This document shows positions 24,543 to 34,400 of a stretch of 64,000 bases of DNA, piece by piece. Origin of the DNA: Tetraselmis striata (taxonomy: Eukaryota; Chlorophyta; Chlorodendrophyceae; Chlorodendrales; Chlorodendraceae); the NCBI GenBank assembly GCA_006384855.1, contig VCJN01002089.1, positions 186,001-250,000 on the forward strand. Reading direction: 5' to 3'. Below the pieces are notes generated by a model. The model was not told the DNA's origin. It saw nothing but the letters and a program-made list of their open reading frames with translations, and did not search any database. Position 1 is the stretch's first letter; every line of letters starts with the position of its first letter. Made by a program: the position numbers and the translations under genes.

Positions 24543-25158
24543 TTAAGCCTCCGCATGATGGCTAGACAAAAGCGAAACAATGGCGTCGGCGTGGTTCCGG
24601 GCGCGGGCGAGCAGGTAAGGGGTGAAGTCTTGATTAACAACGGTGATGTAGGGCAGCGGCTCGTCTAGAGCCATAAAGAGAGCGGTTGTGCGAGCCCCAA
24701 AATACCTCATCCAAATGTACTCCTCCTGAGCTGGCAAACGCCGGTCATCATGCTTGCGGTAGTCGTTCGTCAGCTCGGTACGCAAAGGGAAAAGCCTAGG
24801 CACTCGGTTGACCAGTCGAGCGTCCTCGTAACAAGGCTTTGCTCGTTGCAGTAGCTTTGGCACTGCGAGGTAATCGTCCTCGTCACTCCCGGATTGTGCT
24901 CCGACACGGCCGCTCTGGGCTAGCTCTTGCAAGTTGGGACGCATTGCGGCTCTCACGATAGATGCATGTCGGCTGTCCCGCGACGCGTTGCCCGCAGCTA
25001 GAGCCATGTACTCCATCTCCATCGACACCAGGTTCACGATCCGTCAATTGTGCCACCGACGATGTGAGCTCGAGCAACAAGAATGTAGACCGGGGCTGCA
25101 TGTCCGATTGCATCGATTCGAGCATTGACCCGGCGACGGGGTCTTCTCCATTTGGCAT
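24543..25158 (-). pseudogene. Orphan ORF with one frameshift, unrecognised
   Basis: The minus strand starts at 25,158 with MPNGEDPVAGSMLESMQSD and SVAQLTDRE, then continues after a frame change in a 165-codon frame (25,037-24,543). That frame contains YMALAAGNASRDSRHAS, RLFPLRTELTNDYRKHDD and EEYIWMRYFGARTTALFM. Amino-acid composition looks genuinely coding (mixed, not GC-biased filler). It could be a retroelement gag. I do not recognise the family. Confidence 0.35.
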
Positions 25159-25254
25159 GGTGATGCACGGACGTACGGATGAGAATTACACACACGGACA
25201 ATGGTGAGCCGGGTGTGGTCTGGAAACAACCTGTGACCTTGCCCTCAGTAGGTT

Positions 25255-25480
25255 AAGGGACAGTTAATTGCTGTGAGTAGCACAGCGAAAATGGAAGATG
25301 GCAGCGCTCCGCTGATACATCTGCTTGTATTTCTACTCGTACTGCACATGAACGTGCGCAACGACGAGTGGATTAGTAACCCGTCCCACTTTGCAGCACA
25401 TGTAGCCGGAAAATAAGCGGTAGTTTATCTGAAAGGAGGAAACCCCATTTTTAAACACTAGCAGTTTAGATGCTTACATG
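25255..25480 (-). mobile_element. Solo terminal fragment of a PAT-like element
   Basis: CACAGCGAAAATGGAAGATGGC, ACTCGTACTGCACATGAACG, GCAGCACATGTAGCCGGAAA and AAAGGAGGAAACCCCAT all recur in the ends of copies A, B, C and D. No coding part is present. Confidence 0.65.
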
Positions 25481-25547
25481 TGCTAGACGCAACATTCAAG
25501 AAATCCATACAGAAATCCAGAAGGAAATCCAGCAATTTAGATCATAT

Positions 25548-25724
25548 ATGGTCAGATGTAGTCATCTAGAGGTTTACAGTACTTAGCAATGTTGTACTGC
25601 GCACGATCCCCGCGGTCGGCGCACGGACTGGGGCCTGCCGGCCCGCACCAGCACCACGACCTGAGGGATCCGCCCTCGGGCACCGGCACTCTCTGCTTTG
25701 CGCTCGCCTCAACCGGCTCGCGCA
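25548..25724 (+). repeat. Split direct repeat A1
   Basis: 177 bp matching A2 (27,106-27,282) with no difference that I can see by eye. Confidence 0.85.
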
Positions 25725-25753
25725 AGCAGTCTCGACTCTAGCAGTCGAGCAGA

Positions 25754-27022
25754 GTGTCAGCTTACTCTATGCCGACTCGGACCCGAGCCTCATCCTCCCG
25801 AGACGCTACACCTTCCCCACCCCGCGACAGCAGGATGCCCCCTCGTCCTGTACCGGAAGACGCCCTAGTCGACGACGCCCCGGGCGGCGCCACTGCGGCA
25901 TCCATCGCGGAATTGGAGAAACGCCTGACGGCCCAAGCGGAAGCCCTGGAGAAGCGGCTGGCCGAGCAGTTCGAGGCGGCTACGGCCGCCTTACTCGCTC
26001 GACTGGCCCCTCCCGTGCTATCGCCTCCTCCCAAAGGCACCCAGCCAGCCATTCCCGCGGGCGCGCCTACGCCCGAGGGTGGTGAGCAAGGAGCGCAAGA
26101 GCCCCTTCCTGCTGAGCTAGACGCACTCCACACCGAGCTCGAGTACGTCGACTTCGCCTACTTCGGTCAAGTCCCCCCTTCCGGTCTGGAGCCACCCCCA
26201 CGCGACGGCGACGAGCCTCGCTTGTGGATTCTGACCGGCGACGACACCGAATTGGCAAAACGCCTGACGGCCCAAGCAATAGCCCTGGAGAAGCGGCTGG
26301 CCAAGCAGTTCGAGGCGGCTACGGCCGCCTTACTCGCTCGACTGGCTCCTCCCGTGCTATCGCCTCCTCCCGAAGGCACCCAGCCAGCCATTCCCGCGGG
26401 CGCGCCTGCGCCCGAGGGTGGTGAGCAAGGAGCGCAAGAGCCCCTTCCTGCTGAGCTGGACGCACTCGACACCGAGCTCGAGTACGTCGACTACGCCTAC
26501 TTCGGTCAAGTCCCCCTTTCCGGTCTGGAGCCACCCCCACGCGACGGCGACGAGCCTCGCTTGTGGATTCTGACCGACGACACCGCCGCCCGCGGCCTCG
26601 CGGAGCAGCGGGGTCTGACAGCGTACGACAAGTACCAGTATCTTCGCTGTTATGCTAAGGCCTGCGGCCAATCCCTGGCGGTACGGCCGTCACTGCAGTA
26701 CAGTGTACAGTACCTGGGCCGCCCGTCCCGCGCACGGCGCCCGCGCCCGGGCTCTGGAGCGCCATGGACGGTGTCGATGGCGGCCGAGCCCCACCTTCTT
26801 GCCGACCTCTCTCCGGCGCCGGCCTGCCGACCAAGTTTTGGAGCGTCTCCCCGCTGGAGCCTTCCGCCGCTTGGTCCTTTTCAGCCACTCCCACTGACTG
26901 GCTGCGGGACGCCCGCCTGGCGGCGGGCGCCCAGCCGCCCCCCAGTGTCGCGTGGGCATCGCACAGGTTGCGCAAAGGCGCGGCCTCGGCAGCGAGCTGC
27001 TATGTTGCGTTTCTGCTGCTAG
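25754..27022 (+). CDS. Gag-like ORF with duplicated 113-residue module, fused to a recombinase remnant
   Basis: The longest frame runs from 25,754; the first ATG in it is at 25,769. A module starting ELEKRLTAQAEALEKRL (coiled-coil heptads), continuing through a Pro-rich linker PPVLSPPPKGTQPAIPAG and ending DGDEPRLWIL, occurs twice with a 339-bp offset. The reading frame is kept. After the second copy AARGLAEQRGLTAYDKYQYL looks like the end of a gag domain. Beyond about 26,690 the frame runs through deleted, unrelated sequence, so the authentic protein probably stops being meaningful there. In the PAT-like family ORF1 is a nucleic-acid-binding gag; the role here is inferred from position. Confidence 0.55.
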   Translation: MSAYSMPTRTRASSSRDATPSPPRDSRMPPRPVPEDALVDDAPGGATAASIAELEKRLTAQAEALEKRLAEQFEAATAALLARLAPPVLSPPPKGTQPAIPAGAPTPEGGEQGAQEPLPAELDALHTELEYVDFAYFGQVPPSGLEPPPRDGDEPRLWILTGDDTELAKRLTAQAIALEKRLAKQFEAATAALLARLAPPVLSPPPEGTQPAIPAGAPAPEGGEQGAQEPLPAELDALDTELEYVDYAYFGQVPLSGLEPPPRDGDEPRLWILTDDTAARGLAEQRGLTAYDKYQYLRCYAKACGQSLAVRPSLQYSVQYLGRPSRARRPRPGSGAPWTVSMAAEPHLLADLSPAPACRPSFGASPRWSLPPLGPFQPLPLTGCGTPAWRRAPSRPPVSRGHRTGCAKARPRQRAAMLRFCC

Positions 27023-27080
27023 CTCGTCCCCGTCCGGCCGCTACACTTCGCTACCTGTGCAAGCCTTTGGCTTTCTTCTC

Positions 27081-27405
27081 TGGCAAATCGTGCCTCCTTG
27101 GGTAAATGGTCAGATGTAGTCATCTAGAGGTTTACAGTACTTAGCAATGTTGTACTGCGCACGATCCCCGCGGTCGGCGCACGGACTGGGGCCTGCCGGC
27201 CCGCACCAGCACCACGACCTGAGGGATCCGCCCTCGGGCACCGGCACTCTCTGCTTTGCGCTCGCCTCAACCGGCTCGCGCACCCACCCACCCACAGCCA
27301 TCTTTCTGCGCTAGGAGACACCCAGGCCAAGCCTGTGGTTCTGGTCTTAGCCTCCAATGTAAGCGAGCTGACATTCTTGGCAAATCGTGCCTCCTTGGGT
27401 AAATG
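27081..27405 (+). repeat. Split direct repeats B1-A2-B2
   Basis: B1 (27,081-27,108, beginning TGGCAAATCGTGCCTCCTTG) runs straight into A2 (27,106-27,282). After a 95-bp spacer the element closes with B2 (27,378-27,405). Confidence 0.85.
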
Positions 27406-28206
27406 AACAGATGATCATGAGGCGCCGCGCGCGCCAGAGGGGCGCGCGACCGCGGGCAGACGCGACGATGCAGCGACTACCCGTACTGTCGCTACCTGTA
27501 CATAGCCGCCGCGCCGGCAGATGAGCACTCGTTTGTAGTGGTGTGCGCGCCGGATCGCCAACATGCAGCTAGTAATAGCCTTCAAACCATTTGTTTCTTA
27601 ATGTTACCGTGTGATATATACAATCTATCCGTCTATTATATGGAGAACTTTTATTGCGGTAACGAGTAGTCGTCGTGTACGCGTTCTTTTCCCGCCCCCG
27701 CCCGGGATGAACGGACGGGCGGGCGACGGGCGCCAGTGACAGTGTAACGATTAATAGTCGCTACATTGGTGAAACCTTTGAAGCGTCGGATATAATCCTT
27801 GATTAATACGAGCATTATTCACACGCCGGACATTAGCGACGACAATCTTACATTTCAGAAAATAGCGACCTTCTCGACGGCCATCTATCTATTGTAGCCC
27901 CCGCGCCCGCCGGATCGTCAGTATAAATAGTCGCTGCGCGGCCAGTAAAGATTGGCGACTAGATATTTTTAAAACTGAAAGTCATCGAGCAAATTGCCGA
28001 AGCATTCATTCCGCAAGACCATAAATTGAAGATCGCTTATTTTTTTTTCGCGATCTGAACAGTCGTTGCGACTCCCGCCCAGCACCCGCCTCGCGGTTGT
28101 CCACCCGAAAAGCGGAAGCCCCCCCGGGCGACGGCGCTGCAGCACTGGTAACGTTACAGTTCTACTGGTACGACAGCAGGTCTCTAGTACCAGAGGCGCG
28201 CACCAA
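27406..28206. other. Intergenic, upstream of the large wall-protein gene
   Basis: AT-richer spacer with two related TAGTCGCTAC/TAGTCGCTGC phrases and a T8 run (28,042). It probably includes the promoter and perhaps early exons of the next gene. None can be placed with confidence. Confidence 0.4.
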
Positions 28207-28406
28207 AAGTGGTCACCAGCAGTGGGCCGCGCTGCGCTGGAGCAGGAGCGAGTACGAGGGGCATCACCAAGTTTGTTGAATTTCATAAAAAGTACGAGTC
28301 GCAGCTGCAAGTTACAGGACAGCCGCCGGGCAGGTTGGCTGACGCGTGCGGCTTGTGCTTCATCGAACGAACTGCTGGAAGCGGCGGGAGTGGTTGGAGA
28401 GCCAAG

Positions 28407-31400
28407 ATGCCTATTCCCCGTGGCCCAGGCGCTCGCTGCTCCCGGGACAGCCTGGGTTGCCGGTCACTGCTCTCGTATGTCGTCCTGGCGTACTGCACAA
28501 TCAGAGCAGTGATGGCGTCGGCTGGAGTCACCGTTCCGCGCGGCTCCGGGGCGTCGTACGAGTACGGTGATCGCGAGACGCCGCTCGCCGACTCGTGCCA
28601 GCAGCCGCACACCCGCTGGGTGATCAGGGCGCACTTTCGGCTGTGCATCCACGACACTCGGCAACTTGACAGTCTGGATTCGCTCAGGCGCGTAGTGGAG
28701 GTGCGGCTCAGCCTGGCTCCTCTTGCCCCCCCCCCCCCCCCCCCCCCGCGCCAACACCACGATGCTGATACTCCTGCGCACCACCAATGTGCCGTTCAGA
28801 CGAAGTATCTACCTATTCCTGGGAAGAGCATGCCGATTGAGGAGCTTGTCGCAAGGCTGCCGTTGGAGGAAGAGTTTCCTCGAGGCAAGCTTTTGAAGAA
28901 CCTGAACTGGGCGTACACCAGAGCCCGTCTCAGGCATGCCAGACCGGTGAGTGGCCCAAGCCCCGCCCCGCACTAGCATGAAGCGCAGAAGACCCCCCCA
29001 TATTTGTTACACATGTGCTCATATGCCTAGCGCGGAGACTGAGAGTGGATTGCCTGGGGATTTCGCTGTGCTGGGCTGCAGAAATGTGTTGTCGAAAGAG
29101 AACCGTGGGGCACAAAGCCAGCCTGCTGCTGCGTCGCACCTGCAAATTGGCGATTCGAGGTATGGATATCCGACGAGGAAGCAGCCAAGGAGTTTCACAA
29201 GCAGCTGGAGATGTTTCAGGACTGGGAGCCGGCATTTTGCCTGGGCCTGCAGCATGCCGGTGCGACCATGCCCTGCGTTATCTTGCCTGCGTTGCCATGG
29301 GCCCTATGCTGGCGTGCTAAGGCGTCCACGGCTCCGCTCTGCAGTGCTCTCTAAGCATGTGGACGACTGCAAAGGGGCTGGGCCCCGCGTGGAGACTGTC
29401 AGCGAGTCGGGACTTGCAAACTATGATCAGCAGGCAACCCTGCCGCATGCAATTCAGCCGATGGTACATGGGCAGGACGCAGGGAGCAACTGCACAAGCC
29501 TGCAGAGTCAGCTGACACTGGTCTCAGTGGATGTGAACATTTGCTTCCGGGACAGCCAGGATGCCGTTCCGCTAGTGCAGCAGCTATGGTGGGAAGTGGC
29601 CTCGCGCTACAACTGGATCTACAACCCGCTGCTGCTCACCTGGCCATCGAGGGTGCACCCCGAGAGCCCCTCGCAGCTCTTGTACTTCTCCTACACAGTC
29701 CCCGGCACCGACTACAGCCAGGAAGGGCAGACATGCTTTGAGGGCGCGACGTGCTGCTGCTCGCAGCCTGCCACCTGGCACATCCGGGCCTCCTTCCGCG
29801 CCACTTCAATGGCAAAGGAGTTCAAGCAGCGCATCATGGAGGGCTTGGCATATGATGCCATGGAGAAGACTGGCGCGCTGTGCTTGGCTCCGAGGCATGC
29901 AGGTGGGAGCATGACCCACCTCAACACCACTGCATGATCCCCTCTCTGTCACCCGCTGTTTGCGCGCAGTGACATTTGCCCCGTGCCTCTGATTTTATAA
30001 CGCGCCTCGCTGTGTTGAGGCTGTAGTTTGAATCCTTATTGTTGCCTGCACCCTTGTCACCCAGAGCTTTCCACCTTTTGTCACGATCTACCGCATGACC
30101 AAGCCCGTCTTCAAATGTCATCTGAGGAACTCGACTCAGTGGAGGAGAGCTCGAATAGCTCACTGGCGCTCCGTATCACGGCCAGCCCTGCGATATTGGT
30201 CGGTGCTGACAGCGCCAGCCAGCACTACTGCAGCAAAGGGGCCTGCTCCTCCATGATGTCTCATCCGTCCGCTGTTTGCGGTGTCAGCGGTTCGGCGTGC
30301 AGTGCGATTTGCGCTGGGCAGTGGTGCGAGGTCCCGCGGGAGGGCTACTGCAGCAACAGGGGATGCGGCTTCGCGCCACAGGGCGGTGCCTACTGCAACA
30401 GCGGCGGCGTGCCCTGCAAGAACGAGTGCCTGGGGACCTGGTGCTCTGAGGCGGAGGCCGAAGGGCCGGGAGAAGCCCGGCTTGCAGGCAGGGAACAGGA
30501 GCAGCGGGATATGACTGCGTTGAGGGCAATTGTGGAGAGTGGCGGCTCGTATTGTGGGCAAGGAGGTTGCCATGGCCGCACACACGGTTCTCCGTCGTGC
30601 CAGATCAGCCCGGACAACTGCAACGTACGCGCCATTGCCCTTCATGATGTGGTGGCTTGTTAAAATGATGTTGCTTGCTCCTTGCCGCCTTCCTGTTTGG
30701 GAAACTAGCGCTCTCAAGCCAGGGTGTTGATAAAACCCTGGCCGTCTGCCACGTTTTTTTGAGACTGTGAAAATGACGAAGTATTACATGCATGTGACCC
30801 CATCACAGGCATGCCAAGGCTCATGGTGCGCCTCTATTGGCTACTGCACCTGGGTCAACTGCAACGGTCGCCCCATGGGAGGACAATCGTGCAATGAGGG
30901 CCCCACCAACTGCGCTTCAGCGTGCGGCGGTTACTGGTGTCCGTATGCTCCATCTGCTACCATGGAGCCCTCTCTGCTGCCCACAGAGGCACTCGCAGCG
31001 TACGAGTTTCTCACAGACAACAGAAACCGTAGCAAAGTCTCAACAGTACTGAATGATGACCTGATGTTGGAGGATACCGGCACAGCGGTTGTCCGCGGTG
31101 ACGAAGTCGACGCCTCCACGGGCCTGATCGGGGCAGCGGCCGGAAGACCACCCGTGCCCAGTTCAGCATTCACCCCGCTTCCTCAACCTGTCCCTTCCGC
31201 AGCGCCCAACCAGGTGCCTACCCAAGCGCCTAGTCCAGCCCCCAAACCAGCTTCAACTACGGAACCCACTCCCTTGCCCACTCAAGCGCGCGCTCCTGCT
31301 CCTACTCCTGCGCCCACTCCGGTGCCCACACCAGCACGCACCCCGGCGTCTACCACGGGCCCCGTAGGTGCCCCAACCTCAGCCTCAACATCAGGCCCCA

Positions 31401-34400
31401 CCCCAGTGCCCACTGCAGCCCTCACAGCCACCCCCATCTCGGCGCCTACAGCTGCCCCAACCCCAGCTCCCACTCCTGCAACCAAACCCGCGCCAACACC
31501 AGGGCCCACACCAGTCCCCACTCAAGCGCCCACACCAGCGCCCACCCCAGACCCAACCGCAGCGCCCACTCAAGCGCCCACACCAGCGGCTACCCCGGCG
31601 CCCACTCCGGTGCCCACACCAGCGCCAACACCAGCGCCCACCCCAGCCCCCACCCCAGCCCCCACCCCAGCCCCCACACCAGCCCCCACCCCAGCCCCCA
31701 CTCCAGCGCCCACCCCAGCCCCCACACCAGCGCCCACCCCAGCCCCCACCCCAGCGCCCACACCAGCCCCCACACCAGCGCCAACACCAGCGCCCACACC
31801 AGCCCCCACCCCAGCCCCCACCCCAGCTCCCACACCAGCGCCCACACCAGCACCCACCCCAGCCCCCACACCAGCGCCAACACCAGCGCCCACACCAGCC
31901 CCCACCCCAGCCCCCACCCCAGCCCCCACTCCAGCGCCAACCCCAGCCCCCACACCAGCCCCCACACCAGCGCCAACACCAGCGCCCACCCCTGCGCCCA
32001 CCCCTGCCCCCACCCCAGCCCCCACCCCAGCCCCCACCCCAGCCCCCACCCCAGCCCCCACACCAGCGCCCACCCCAGCCCCCACCCCAGCCCCCACCCC
32101 AGCGCCCACCCCAGCCCCCACCGCTGCGCCCACCCCAGCCCCCACACCAGCGCCAACATTAGCGCCCACACCAGCCCCCACTCCAGCGCCAACACCAGCC
32201 CCCACCCCAGTCCCCACTCAAGCGCCAACACCAGCGCCCACCCCAGCCCCCACCCCAGCCCCCACCCCAGCCCCCAGCCCTGCCCCCACCCCAGCCCCCA
32301 CCCCAGCCCCCACCCCAGCCCCCACCCCAGCCCCCACTCCAGCGCCCACCCCAGCCCCCACCCCAGCGCCCACCCCAGCCCCCACCCCAGCGCCCACCCC
32401 AGCCCCCACACCACCGCCCACACCAGCCCCCACCCCAGCCCCCACCCCAGCCCCCACTCCAGCGCCCACCCCAGCCCCCACCCCAGCCCCCACCCCAGCC
32501 CCCACACCAGCGCCCACCCCAGCCCCCACCCCAGCGCCCACCCCAGCCCCCACACCAGCGCCAACACCAGCGCCCACCCCAGCCCCCACTCCAGCGCCCA
32601 CCCCAGCCCCCACCCCAGCCCCCACCCCAGCCCCCACCCCAGTCCCCACCCCAGCCCCCACTCCAGCGCCCACCCCAGCCCCCACCCCTGCGCCCACCCC
32701 AGCCCCCACTCCAGCGCCCACCCCAGCCCCCACCCCAGCCCCCACCCCTGCGCCCACCCCAGTCCCCACACCAGCCCCCACCCCAGCGCCCACCCCAGCC
32801 CCCACACCAGCGCCAACACCAGCGCCCACCCCAGCCCCCACTCCAGCCCCCACCCCAGCCCCCACCCCAGCCCCCACCCCAGCCCCCACCCCAGCCCCCA
32901 CACCAGCCGCCACCCCTGCGCCCACCCCAGTCCCCACACCAGCCCCCACCCCTGCGCCCACCCCAGCCCCCACTCCAGCGCCCACACCAGCGCCCACACC
33001 ATCGCCCACCCCTGCGCCCACCCCATCCCCCACCCCAGCCCCCACACCAGCCCCCACTCCAGCGCCCACGCCAGCCCCCACCCCTGCGCCCACCCCAGCC
33101 CCCACCCCAGCGCCCACCCCTGCGCCCACCCCAGTCCCCACACCAGCCCCCACCCCAGTCCCCACCCCAGCGCCCACACCAGTCCCCACCCCAGCGCCCA
33201 CCGCTGCGCCCACCCCAGCCCCCACTCCAGCGCCCACACCAGCCCCCACACCAGCGCCCACACCAGCCCCCACACCAGTCCCCACCCCAGCGCCCACCGC
33301 TGCGCCCACCCCAGCCCCCACTCCAGCGCCCACACCAGCGCCCACACCAGCGCCAACACCAGCGCCCACACCAGCGCCCACCCCTGCGCCCACACCAGCG
33401 CCCACCCCAGCCCCCACTCCAGCGCCCACACCAGCCCCCACCCCTGCGCCCACCCCAGCCCCCACCCCAGCCCCCACACCAGCCCCCACACCAGCACCAA
33501 CACCAGCGCCCACACCAGCCCCCACCCCAGCCCCCACCCCAGCCCCTACCCCAGCCCCCACACCAGCGCCCACCCCAGCCCCCACCCCTGCGCCCACACC
33601 AGCCCCCACACCAGCCCCCACCCCAGCCCCCATCCCAGCCCCCACACCAGCCCCCACCCCAGCCCCCACCCCTGCGCCCACCCCAGCCCCCACTCCAGCG
33701 CCCACCCCTGCGCCAACCCCAGCCCCCACTCCATCGCCCACGCCAGCGCCCACCGCTGCGCCCACCCCAGTCCCAACTCCAGCGCCCACCCCTGCGCCCA
33801 CTGCTGCGCCCACCCCTGCGCCCACCCCTGCGCCCACCCCAGCCCCCACCCCAGCCCCCACCCCAGCGCCAACACCAGCACCAACCCCAGCCCCCACCCC
33901 TGCGCCAACCCCAGCCCCCACTCCAGCGCCCACCCCAGTCCCCACTGCTGCGCCCACCCCTGCGCCCACCCCAGCGCCCACCCCAGCCCCCACACCAGCG
34001 CCCACACCAGCCCCCACACCAGCGCCCACCCCAGTCCCCACTCCAGCCCCCACTCCAGCGCCCACCCCTGCGCCCACTCCAGCCCCCACCTCAGCCCCCA
34101 CCCCAGCCCCCACCTCAGCCCCCACCCCAGCCCCTACTCCATCGCCCACCCCTGCGCCAACCCCAGCCCCCACCCCTGCGCCCACCCCAGCGCCCACACC
34201 ATTGCCCACCCCAGCCCCCACTCCAGCGCTCACCCCTGCGCCCACCCCAGTCCCCACTCCAGCGCCCACCCCAGCGCCCACCGCTGCGCCCACCCCAGCC
34301 CCCACCCCTGCGCCCACCCCAGTCCCCACTCCAGCCCCTACACCAGCCCCCACTCTAGCGCCCACCCCAGCGCCCACCCCAGCCCCCACACCAGCCCCCA

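Larger units (their letters stand above)
25548..27405 (+). mobile_element. Non-autonomous PAT-like retroelement with complete split direct repeats
   Basis: A 177-bp sequence (25,548-25,724) is repeated apparently without change at 27,106-27,282. A 28-bp sequence at 27,081-27,108 is repeated at 27,378-27,405. The order is A1 - ORF - B1/A2 - B2, the split-direct-repeat layout that defines PAT/Ngaro-type DIRS elements and is known in algae from kangaroo/TOC3. The interior holds only a gag-like ORF and, near 26,950-27,000, the recombinase remnant RLRKGAASAA. The RT, RNase H and most of the recombinase are gone. Near-identical repeats suggest recent activity, driven by another copy in trans. Confidence 0.8.
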
